DNA from: Rhodospirillaceae bacterium
Lineage (GTDB): Bacteria; Pseudomonadota; Alphaproteobacteria; Rhodospirillales; JABHCV01
Direction: 5' to 3'
Length of the DNA stretch: 36,048 bases
NCBI GenBank assembly: GCA_014382375.1
Contig: JACNJU010000073.1
Span: 1-36,048, forward strand
Shown here: piece by piece, positions 1-6,127 of the stretch
Numbering within the stretch: the stretch's first letter is position 1
How the letters are laid out: every line of letters starts with the position of its first letter
Translations under genes and position numbers: made by a program
Notes under the pieces: generated by a model
Database searches by the model: none
Told to the model about the DNA's origin: nothing
The model's input: only the letters and a program-made list of their open reading frames with translations

Positions 1-245
1 CACAACCCTCTGCGGCGCCAGACGCCCCCGGGGGTTTTGGCTTATTGGCCCCTAGCACCAGCCACCGCAATGGGAGAGCCGACTTGCCGGGATTGCTGGT
101 CATAGCCGCCGGGACCAACCCTTGCCCCTTCACCGCTGCGGGCCTGGTCCATTTTATGGCCGGCGTATGCACCGATCAACGCGCCCAGGGGTCCGCCAAG
201 CGCAAAACCGGCGACGCCGCCGATCACTTTTCCCCAAATGCTCAT
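1..245 (-). pseudogene. djlA: DjlA-type co-chaperone N-terminus, frame apparently broken, cut by window edge
   Basis: Reading from an ATG at 245, the first ~34 residues (MSIWGKVIGGVAGFALGGPL and on through a glycine-zipper stretch to GHKMDQ) are the membrane-anchoring N-terminus typical of alphaproteobacterial DjlA, an inner-membrane DnaJ-domain co-chaperone with a TerB-like middle domain. The frame then hits TAA at 42-44 after 67 residues, where DjlA should continue into the TerB region. Just before the stop the reading is SRQVGSPIAVAGARGQ, and a shifted frame there gives VLGA. Family members usually have something close to RQVAFTIAV..LGAKMAKADG at this point, so small indels around 20-75 are likely, from either real decay or sequence error near an edge. 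It lies 16 bp after the DUF4863 gene in the same direction. The N-terminus is clear; pseudogene status is inferred. Confidence 0.5.
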
Positions 246-261
246 GCGAAATATCCGGCCA

Positions 262-723
262 TCAGGTAAATTGAATTTCGCCGCCGGGCAGCAGATAAAG
301 GACCAGCGCTTCGCCGTCTGAAACGGTCGGACTATGGGCCGAACCCGGCTCGTTAACGCACCAGCCGGCACCATGACCATCAAATTTCGCCGACGCTGTC
401 ACCGGCATGGTCATACACACTTCACCGGTTGGATGGCTGTGATGGGGGCCGACGATGTCCGTCAGCTGGACCACATCAACGCTCAGGTCATGGGTTTCTG
501 GCGATGGTTTGATCACCCGCCCGAAGCGCCGTCCCTCATCGCCATGGGCACACATCCAGCCCGCCTTGATGGCTTCGTGACAGGCCGCATCGATGGCCTT
601 GAAGGCATCACTTTCGGCAGGGAAGTCACGGTTCAGGTCTGCTGCCAATCGCTGGTCAATGGGCTTGCCCGAAATGGCGTCCATGACCGGTTGCATCAAT
701 GCCTGGAATTGATCTTCATTCAT
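262..723 (-). CDS. DUF4863 family protein (4-hydroxylaminobenzoate lyase/PnbB-like)
   Basis: A 153-residue cytoplasmic protein with no signal peptide. The C-terminal two thirds resemble DUF4863, the family containing PnbB, which converts 4-hydroxylaminobenzoate to protocatechuate and ammonia. Recognisable parts are GRVIKP (68-73), SVDVV (81-85), a cupin-like metal-site candidate GPHHSHPTGE (92-101, with H94, H95, H97 and E101), PGSAH (126-130) and ALVLYLLPGGEI near the end. The ATG at 723 has a GAGG ribosome binding site seven bases upstream. It lies 24 bp after the thioesterase gene and is probably co-transcribed. The family call rests on recalled motifs. No nitrobenzoate reductase is visible here, so the true substrate may be another aromatic; homologues also sit near benzoyl-CoA genes, which would fit this locus. 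Confidence 0.65.
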   Translation of the reverse strand: MNEDQFQALMQPVMDAISGKPIDQRLAADLNRDFPAESDAFKAIDAACHEAIKAGWMCAHGDEGRRFGRVIKPSPETHDLSVDVVQLTDIVGPHHSHPTGEVCMTMPVTASAKFDGHGAGWCVNEPGSAHSPTVSDGEALVLYLLPGGEIQFT

Positions 724-747
724 TGTTCGTCCTCAACTGTTGAAATT

Positions 748-1194
748 TCACGCATTGTCCCGATTAGCGTCCTGATAGGCAAGAATTCGTTGCCGGAACT
801 GATCGGGTATTTCCGTCGATTTATAGGCAGGAACACTGACAAGACAGGAAATCACCTTAACATGGAAATAGATCGTGCCCGAACCGTCATGACCGGTGAC
901 AATCGAGGTCAATGAACTGTGGCCAAGTTTTTCCACTTTCAGCTCAAGGACAACTTCGTCATCGACTGCCGGGGCGCTGATGAAATCCATTTCCACACGC
1001 ACCGTCGGGAAACCCATGGACAACTCGCGGTTCAATTTTATCCACGGCACCCCAAGAATTTCACGGTTCCAGGTCTCGAGCGTTTCCATGGCGTAATCAA
1101 GAACCCTTGGCGTGTAAATAATACCCGCCGGGTCACAATCACCCCAGCGGACCGTGCGGGTCAAGCGTAAGGGCTGAATGTCGCCGGGTTGCAA
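748..1194 (-). CDS. 4-hydroxybenzoyl-CoA thioesterase-family protein (hotdog fold)
   Basis: A 148-residue single-domain hotdog thioesterase of the 4HBT family. The motif WGDCDPAGIIY (17-27) matches the GDCDPAGIV of Pseudomonas 4-hydroxybenzoyl-CoA thioesterase, whose second aspartate is catalytic, so D21 is the expected nucleophile or base. It should hydrolyse an aromatic or related acyl-CoA in the cytoplasm, freeing CoA when intermediates accumulate. The start is a TTG at 1194. The best purine-rich site (AGGAG, 1215-1219) is about 20 bases upstream, so the start is uncertain, but the motif sits at the normal distance from this TTG. It leads the minus-strand group with the DUF4863 and djlA genes. 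The upstream gap (1195-1330) is shared with the divergent GNAT gene and holds an FNR-type palindrome. Confidence 0.8.
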   Translation of the reverse strand: MQPGDIQPLRLTRTVRWGDCDPAGIIYTPRVLDYAMETLETWNREILGVPWIKLNRELSMGFPTVRVEMDFISAPAVDDEVVLELKVEKLGHSSLTSIVTGHDGSGTIYFHVKVISCLVSVPAYKSTEIPDQFRQRILAYQDANRDNA

Positions 1195-1271
1195 TGACGG
1201 GGTTTCAAAGGCCTCTCCTGTACGATCAAAAGGTTGACGGTGGCTTAATTAAGCATTACAGTACCGGATTA

Positions 1272-1285
1272 TTGATTATTGTCAA
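1272..1285. promoter_or_regulatory. FNR/DNR-type operator and probable class II promoter
   Basis: TTGAT-TATT-GTCAA is a 5-4-5 palindrome differing at one base from the FNR consensus TTGAT-N4-ATCAA. Its centre is 1278.5. A -10-like TACGAT lies at 1309-1314, one base from the ideal class II distance, giving a start of transcription near 1320 for the GNAT gene that begins at 1331. The thioesterase start at 1194 lies on the other side. The site is seen directly; the regulator and the direction of control are inferred. Confidence 0.55.
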
Positions 1286-1330
1286 AATCGAAAGCAACCC
1301 AAACACTATACGATAAGGTGCGAGCTTCTT

Positions 1331-1795
1331 ATGAGCGGAAATACATCATCCACTATCCGGCCTCTGAGACCGGATGATCTGGAACGAGTTGTCGGAATCG
1401 ACAGCCGGATCATGGGCCGACCCAGACGCAAATTCTTTGAAAAAAGACTGCAAGCGGCGATCGCTGATGCCCACGGCTTTGTCGCCCTTGCCCTGACTGA
1501 CCCATCTGGCGCACTGAAAGGCTTCGCCATTGCCCGCATTCAAAATGGCGAATACGGTGATGAAAAACGCGCCGCCGTTCTTGATGTCATCGGTGTCGAC
1601 CCCGACGCCCGCCATGATGGCGGCGGCCATGCCTTGCTCAACGGCATGACCGATATTTTGAAAAAACTGAAGATTTCCGAATTACGGACCCAGGTCGACT
1701 GGCAGGATTTGGGGCTATCCCGGTTCTTCGCATCGACAGGTTTTCAATTGGCGCCAGAACAAATCCTCGAACGCCCGGTTTCGCGCAATCTTTGA
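1331..1795 (+). CDS. GNAT family N-acetyltransferase (first of a tandem pair)
   Basis: A 154-residue GNAT-fold protein. The fold begins with IRPLRPDDLERVV (9-21). The acetyl-CoA-binding motif A is visible as VIGVDPDARHDGGGHALL, though the usual Q/R-x-x-G-x-G/A loop is slightly diverged. The end, RFFASTGFQL, is the typical GNAT motif B. It transfers an acyl group from acyl-CoA to an amine; the acceptor is unknown. It is a paralogue of the next gene: both share V-V-x-I-D, GF-x-x-AR, IGV-x-PD and the F-x-x-GF ending. The ATG at 1331 has only a weak AAGG site 12 bases upstream. The location between thioesterase and paa genes suggests a possible role in acetylating CoA-pathway enzymes, but that is inference. 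Confidence 0.75.
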   Translation: MSGNTSSTIRPLRPDDLERVVGIDSRIMGRPRRKFFEKRLQAAIADAHGFVALALTDPSGALKGFAIARIQNGEYGDEKRAAVLDVIGVDPDARHDGGGHALLNGMTDILKKLKISELRTQVDWQDLGLSRFFASTGFQLAPEQILERPVSRNL

Positions 1796-1816
1796 AGCAA
1801 GTGAACAGGCTCTAAC

Positions 1817-2356
1817 ATGAACAACCCAACTGACAGCGGCGTCAACCGGCAACGAATGGACGCTGGTATGCCCGATTACAGTGAACACCACGGCAGCGAT
1901 TTTGAATCCCTGCCTCGTGATCGCACAAGAGTCCGTTCCATGCAGCAAGAAGATCTGGACAGTGTGGTGCGCATCGACGCCAAATTGACGGGCCATCAGC
2001 GCCCGGAATATTTCACAGCCAAATTACAGGAAATGATGAGCGAAACAGGCGTTCGTGTCTCTCTGATTGCCGAAGTCGACGGCCTTGCCGCAGGTTTCAT
2101 TATGGCGCGGGTTGATTTTGGTGAATTTGGCCATGCTGAAGCAGCCGCCCACATTGACACCATCGGGGTTAATCCTGATTACGCCCACGAAGGCATCGCT
2201 ACTTCCCTGTTGTCCCAGTTGCTGATCAATCTGGAAGCATTGCACGTGGAAACTGTCGGCACCCGTGTCGGCTGGAATAATCTGAACCTGTTGGGATTTC
2301 TTAGCGCCAAGGGGTTCCGTCCGGCCCAGCAGTTGTCGCTGGTCAAAACAATTTAA
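1817..2356 (+). CDS. GNAT family N-acetyltransferase (second of a tandem pair)
   Basis: A 179-residue GNAT protein and clear paralogue of the preceding gene, 21 bp downstream and presumably in the same transcript. Domain landmarks are VRSMQQEDLDSVVRID (39-54), GFIMARVDFGEFG, motif A IGVNPDYAHEGIATSLL and motif B LGFLSAKGFRPAQQ. Compared with its neighbour it has about 30 extra N-terminal residues, so an internal ATG at 1856 or 1868 is an alternative start; none has a strong ribosome binding site. Its stop codon (2354-2356) overlaps the stop of the convergent paaH gene, inside TTTAAA. The acceptor substrate is unknown. Confidence 0.72.
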   Translation: MNNPTDSGVNRQRMDAGMPDYSEHHGSDFESLPRDRTRVRSMQQEDLDSVVRIDAKLTGHQRPEYFTAKLQEMMSETGVRVSLIAEVDGLAAGFIMARVDFGEFGHAEAAAHIDTIGVNPDYAHEGIATSLLSQLLINLEALHVETVGTRVGWNNLNLLGFLSAKGFRPAQQLSLVKTI

Positions 2357-3843
2357 AGGTTTTTGTTTCGTATCCAGGTCGAACAGCGGTAGCGGGGATC
2401 ATCGTAAACCGCAGCCATGTTGTCGAGCACCCTTTCAACCATCCCATAACCGATAACTCCGGCCCAGTGCAACGGACCGGCAGGATAATTGACGCCGTAG
2501 CACATGGCGGTATCGACAGCCTGTTCGGTACAAACCTGATTGTCGACGGCGTCGGCCCCTTCGTTGGCGAGCATACAGACGGTTCGCATCACCACCATCC
2601 CGGCAAGGTCGGAGATCACCGATACCGACTTGCCAAGGCCCTGAAAGAGGCCAACAGCGGAGGCCAGCGCTGTCGGATCACAAGATGCCACCGGGGCCAG
2701 GGCGATCCGAGTGGTTTTTTCGTAATCAAGGGCGAGATCAAAGGCGATGGCATTATCACCATGGTTGGCGGCCAGTCCGCCATCACATAAATACAGGTGC
2801 GCCGAACCAACTTCCAGATAACCGTGGTCGCTATCAGAGGATTTTTGCTGAACACGCAGACCGGCTTTTTCGATTAGTTCGACCAGCACCGATGCGCAGC
2901 CCAAATCGCCGCAAATGGTGACGCTTTCGGGTGGCGGGGTGGCCGCGCTTGTGGTCACCCCGGCGGCAGCCGCCCCTTCGCTGTAATCGTAGAAACCACA
3001 GCCGCTCTTGCGCCCCAGCTTTCCTGATGCAACCAGCTCTTGCTGAATGGATGAGGGCTTGAAGCGCGGGGCTTGTTCAAACGCATTATAAACAGACGTT
3101 GTCACCGCCAGATTGACATCATTGCCAATCAAATCCATCAGTTCGAACGGCCCCATGCGGAAACCGCCGCTTTCGCGCATGATGGCATCGTAGGTGGCGG
3201 CGTCCACTGCACCTTCCTCGAGCACCCTGAGGGCTTCGCCGTAAAAAGACCGGGCCACCCGGTTGACAATAAAGCCCGGGGTCGAAGCGGCATGGACCGG
3301 TTTTTTCCCCCACGCTTCGGCAGTCGCAAAAGCGCTGTCGGCGACGCTTGAGGCACTCGCCGAACCGCTTACCACTTCGACCAGTTTCATCACCTGTGCC
3401 GGATTGAAAAAATGCAGACCGATAAAGTTTTCAGGTCGTTCGAGATTTTCGCCGATGGCAGTGATCGACAGGGACGAGGTATTACTGGCCAGAATGGTGT
3501 TTGCCTTGCAGATGTTTTCAAGGTTTTTGAACAGCGTCTGCTTAATGTCCAGATCTTCGATGATCGCTTCAATCACCAACCCGGCCGGGGACAAATCTTC
3601 AAGTCCTTCAACCGATGTCAGGCGTGACAGGGTGGCGGCGACGTCTTCGGCGCTAAACTTTCCCCGCTCGACCAGACGTTCCAGACCATTGGCGACTTTT
3701 GCAATAGCCTTTTCAGCGCTCCCCGGGGCGGCGTCATAGAGCAATACCGAATGTCCCGCCTGGGCTGCGACCTGGGCGATACCGGCCCCCATCGTGCCTG
3801 CACCGATAACGGCGACGACTTGTTCTATTGACAGTGCGGCCAC
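2353..3843 (-). CDS. paaH: 3-hydroxyacyl-CoA dehydrogenase, PaaH type
   Basis: Catalyses NAD-dependent oxidation of 3-hydroxyadipyl-CoA to 3-oxoadipyl-CoA in the phenylacetate pathway. The N-terminal Rossmann domain begins VVAVIGAGTMGAGIAQVAAQ (GxGxxG), followed by the LHFFNPAQVMKLVEVV segment and a first 3HCDH C-domain (FIVNRVARSFYGEALRVLEEG). A second 3HCDH-like domain near the end (ANEGADAVDN through NYPAGPLHWAGVIG) gives the PaaH/PaaC two-domain layout, about 496 residues. I place the start at GTG 3843, directly after the paaG stop (TAACGTG) with an AAGGG site, rather than at the upstream TTG 3879. Last gene of the minus-strand paa operon. Confidence 0.88.
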   Translation of the reverse strand: MAALSIEQVVAVIGAGTMGAGIAQVAAQAGHSVLLYDAAPGSAEKAIAKVANGLERLVERGKFSAEDVAATLSRLTSVEGLEDLSPAGLVIEAIIEDLDIKQTLFKNLENICKANTILASNTSSLSITAIGENLERPENFIGLHFFNPAQVMKLVEVVSGSASASSVADSAFATAEAWGKKPVHAASTPGFIVNRVARSFYGEALRVLEEGAVDAATYDAIMRESGGFRMGPFELMDLIGNDVNLAVTTSVYNAFEQAPRFKPSSIQQELVASGKLGRKSGCGFYDYSEGAAAAGVTTSAATPPPESVTICGDLGCASVLVELIEKAGLRVQQKSSDSDHGYLEVGSAHLYLCDGGLAANHGDNAIAFDLALDYEKTTRIALAPVASCDPTALASAVGLFQGLGKSVSVISDLAGMVVMRTVCMLANEGADAVDNQVCTEQAVDTAMCYGVNYPAGPLHWAGVIGYGMVERVLDNMAAVYDDPRYRCSTWIRNKNL

Positions 3844-3844
3844 G

Positions 3845-4645
3845 TTATCGACCCTTGAAGGCGGGTTTTCGTTTTTCAAGAAAGGCGTTTACCCCCTCGC
3901 TGTAATCTTCAGTTTGGCAGGCGCGCCGTTGCAGGTCGCGCTCAAGATCCAGTTGTTGATCAAGGGTGTTGCCGTGACTTTCGTTAATCGCCTTCTTGAT
4001 CAGGCCAAGACCGACCGTCGGTTGCGTGGCCAATGTTCTGGCCAGGGTGTGAGCTTCATCCATCAGGGCGTCGTCATCGATGCATTTCCAGATCATACCC
4101 CACTGCTCAGCTTGTTCCGCTGACAGGTCACCGCCCAGCATCGCCAGCCCCAAGGAGCGGGCACGGCCAACCAGACGCGGCAGCGACCACGTCCCCCCGG
4201 CGTCAGGCACCAGCCCCAAGCGAACAAAGGGCTGAATGAAGCGTGCCGATCTTGCCGCCAGCACCAGATCACAGGCCAGCGCCACATTGGCGGCGGCCCC
4301 GGCGGCGACGCCGTTTACGGCGCAAATCACAGGCTTGTCCATGCCCCTTATCTGACGGACAATGGGGTTATAGCGCTTGTCCAGAGACTCCCCAAGGTCA
4401 GGTGGCGGGTCGCCGGGTTTGACGTCCCGTTCGGATAAATCCTGACCGGCCCCGAAGGCCCGCCCATTACCGCTGAGTAAAACTGCGCGCACCTTTGCGT
4501 CCCCTGCGGCTTCACCCAAAGCAGCGGCGATTTCTTCCAGCATGACAGCTGTGAAGCTGTTGAGCTTTTCAGGGCGGTTGAGCATCAAAATGCCGACGCT
4601 ATCTTTGATATCATAATCTATGAATTGATAAGTCACGGTTGTCAT
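3845..4645 (-). CDS. paaG: PaaG-type enoyl-CoA isomerase (ring 1,2-epoxyphenylacetyl-CoA isomerase)
   Basis: A 266-residue crotonase-fold protein. PaaG isomerises the ring 1,2-epoxide of phenylacetyl-CoA to the oxepin and can also move the double bond of 3,4-dehydroadipyl-CoA to the 2,3 position. The oxyanion-hole segments are GRAFGAGQDL (61-70) and NGVAAGAAANVALACDLV (111-128). The catalytic acid position is Asp148 in RLGLVPDAGGTW, as in PaaG, instead of the hydratase glutamate pair. The C-terminus (LERDLQRRACQTEDYSEGV, KRKPAFKGR) is also PaaG-like. Its ATG overlaps the paaF stop as ATGA (4642-4645), and the downstream gene starts at its stop, so translation is coupled. Because the second reaction would serve benzoate degradation too, it may link the paa and box routes. 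Confidence 0.88.
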   Translation of the reverse strand: MTTVTYQFIDYDIKDSVGILMLNRPEKLNSFTAVMLEEIAAALGEAAGDAKVRAVLLSGNGRAFGAGQDLSERDVKPGDPPPDLGESLDKRYNPIVRQIRGMDKPVICAVNGVAAGAAANVALACDLVLAARSARFIQPFVRLGLVPDAGGTWSLPRLVGRARSLGLAMLGGDLSAEQAEQWGMIWKCIDDDALMDEAHTLARTLATQPTVGLGLIKKAINESHGNTLDQQLDLERDLQRRACQTEDYSEGVNAFLEKRKPAFKGR

Positions 4646-5415
4646 CGTCCCTTGAAGGTGGCTTTTCGTTTTTCCAGGAAGGCGGCGATGCCTTCCTTTC
4701 GGTCTTCGCTGGCCGCTAAAATAGTGAACGAGCGGCGTTCAAAATCAAGGCCGTCGGCAAGCGAAGTCTCGAAGGTTTTGAGCACCGATTGTTTCGCCAT
4801 CTCAAGGGCGAGCGGTGATTTTTCGGCTATTTTGCAGGCCAGCGCGCAAGCACGCGAGATGGTTTCACCTGCTGGCGTCACCTCTGCCACCAGTTCCGCA
4901 TCAAGAGCGGCGGCGGCATCGATGAATTCACCGCTAAGGATCATTTTCATGGCCAGCGACTTGCCGACCGCGCGGGTCAGGCGTTGGGTGCCGCCAGCCC
5001 CCGGGATGATGCCTAAATTAATTTCCGGCAATCCGAACTGGGCGCTCTCGCCAGCGATGATTATATCGCATTGCATGGCCAGTTCGCAGCCACCACCCAG
5101 CGCGTAACCGTTGACGGCGGCGATCAGTGGTTTGGGAAAAGCGGCGATGGCCCGCCAATGACCGGGCCGGGCATCGCGGTAAATACCAATGGCATCAAGA
5201 TCAGCCATCTCCCTGACATCGGCCCCGGCCGCAAAAACCTTTTCGCCACCGGTGAGCACCACAGCATTGATATCATCTTGCGCTGAAAGACGCTCAAGAG
5301 TCTGGGCCAGCGCTTCGAGCACCGCCGTGTTCAGGGCGTTGTGAACTTCGGGACGGTTCAGGGTCAGCACGGCGATGGCATCGTCCGGCCGCTCGTCAAT
5401 AATCAGTATGCTCAT
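4642..5415 (-). CDS. paaF: Enoyl-CoA hydratase, PaaF type
   Basis: A 257-residue crotonase. It probably hydrates 2,3-dehydroadipyl-CoA to 3-hydroxyadipyl-CoA. Both catalytic glutamates of true hydratases are present: E111 in GGGCELAM (107-114) and E131 in GLPEINLGIIPGAGGTQRL. The oxyanion segment is FAAGADVREM (61-70). I start it at ATG 5415 (MSILIIDERPDD); the frame is open further upstream, but that extension overlaps the preceding small gene. There is no clear Shine-Dalgarno, and the start lies four bases after the RAM-domain gene stop, suggesting coupled translation. The next gene, paaG, overlaps by four bases. The PaaF label rather than a general hydratase rests on the operon context. 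Confidence 0.85.
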   Translation of the reverse strand: MSILIIDERPDDAIAVLTLNRPEVHNALNTAVLEALAQTLERLSAQDDINAVVLTGGEKVFAAGADVREMADLDAIGIYRDARPGHWRAIAAFPKPLIAAVNGYALGGGCELAMQCDIIIAGESAQFGLPEINLGIIPGAGGTQRLTRAVGKSLAMKMILSGEFIDAAAALDAELVAEVTPAGETISRACALACKIAEKSPLALEMAKQSVLKTFETSLADGLDFERRSFTILAASEDRKEGIAAFLEKRKATFKGR

Positions 5416-5419
5416 GTTT

Positions 5420-5662
5420 TCAAGTAAATGCGTTGAAGGTGATGATTGTTTGCGTATCCTTGATACCGGAAATCGCGTGAACCTGCTCGTTAACGAAATG
5501 GCCGATGTCGCTGTCATTTGGTATATAGAATTTCGCCATCAGGTCAAACTCGCCGGAAATTGAATACACTTCCGAGGTCTGCTCGACTTTCTCGATCAGC
5601 GCGTTGGCGACCGTATATGCACAGCCGAGTTCACATTTTACAAAAACGAAGACCGCTTGCAT
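5420..5662 (-). CDS. Stand-alone Lrp/AsnC-type ligand-binding (RAM) domain protein
   Basis: An 80-residue protein made of only the effector-binding half of Lrp/AsnC regulators (RAM domain, alpha-beta sandwich). Recognisable are MQAVFVFVKCELGCAYTVAN at the start, VEQTSEVYSISGEFDLMAKF in the middle and a GIKDTQTIITF ending. No helix-turn-helix is encoded in frame upstream. The start at ATG 5662 has a strong AAGGAGAG site. Such proteins form rings that bind amino acids or other small ligands; they may modulate a full-length partner or act alone. As first gene of the paaFGH operon it is placed to sense a pathway-related ligand, but nothing in the sequence shows which. Confidence 0.82.
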   Translation of the reverse strand: MQAVFVFVKCELGCAYTVANALIEKVEQTSEVYSISGEFDLMAKFYIPNDSDIGHFVNEQVHAISGIKDTQTIITFNAFT

Positions 5663-5739
5663 GTTTCTCTCCTTGCGTTGTTGCCCAAGAGATTACTCTG
5701 GACTCCAAGGCGGCGCAATCGGTGCTGTACCGGGTTTTA

Positions 5740-5753
5740 TTGACATCCGTCAA
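5740..5753. promoter_or_regulatory. FNR/DNR-type operator (TTGAC-N4-GTCAA) upstream of the NO/oxygen operon
   Basis: TTGACATCCGTCAA is a perfect 5-4-5 inverted repeat in the form used by FNR/DNR/NNR regulators. From its centre at 5746.5 the -10 candidate TAGGAT (5776-5781) is at exactly class II spacing, predicting transcription from about 5788 toward the DUF2249 operon. For the opposite direction, a -10-like TAATCT (rc of 5690-5695) is at about class I distance before the RAM-paaFGH operon, so the site could serve both. Seen in sequence; the binding protein is inferred. Confidence 0.65.
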
Positions 5754-5787
5754 ATACAGCTTATCCCGATCGCCTTAGGATGCACCG

Positions 5788-6123
5788 ATGACGCAAAATG
5801 GAAAAGAAAGTGTGCCGGAGATCTGCCCGGTTTTGCCCTCGACAGATGGCACAAGGCCTGCCCGGACAGGCCCATCCATATCCATCCATGGCACCGAGAC
5901 GCACATTGATGTACGCGGCCTGGAATCCCCCGAGCCGCTGGTCAGCATTCTGACCTTGCTTGAAAACCCGGATGTAACCGATACGGTTATTGTCATCCAT
6001 GACCGCGACCCGCTTCTGTTATACCCTGAACTTGAGGATCGCGACTGGGACTGGAGCCAACTTCCCGCGCCCATGGGCCAGTTGCACCTTCGCCTGACCC
6101 GGACCCCACGGGCGGAGGGTTGA
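5788..6123 (+). CDS. DUF2249 domain protein
   Basis: A 111-residue cytoplasmic protein. The last ~70 residues (from HIDVRGLESPEPLVSILTLL, about 39 on, through IVIHDRDPLLLYPELEDRDW) are the DUF2249/SirA-like fold often found beside hemerythrin and denitrification genes; its biochemical role is not established. The annotated ATG at 5788 has an AGGA site seven bases upstream. However, the FNR-type promoter predicts transcription starting at about this base, so GTG 5812 (24 bases later, in frame, and still before the domain) is a serious alternative. The next gene starts five bases after its stop, so the three genes to 7914 form one operon. Confidence 0.75.
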   Translation: MTQNGKESVPEICPVLPSTDGTRPARTGPSISIHGTETHIDVRGLESPEPLVSILTLLENPDVTDTVIVIHDRDPLLLYPELEDRDWDWSQLPAPMGQLHLRLTRTPRAEG

Positions 6124-6127
6124 TTTT

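Noticed and set aside
5416-5517. N-terminal extension of PaaF to position 5517
   Set aside because: It would overlap most of the RAM gene 3' end, reads as non-homologous residues, and ATG 5415 fits the family start.
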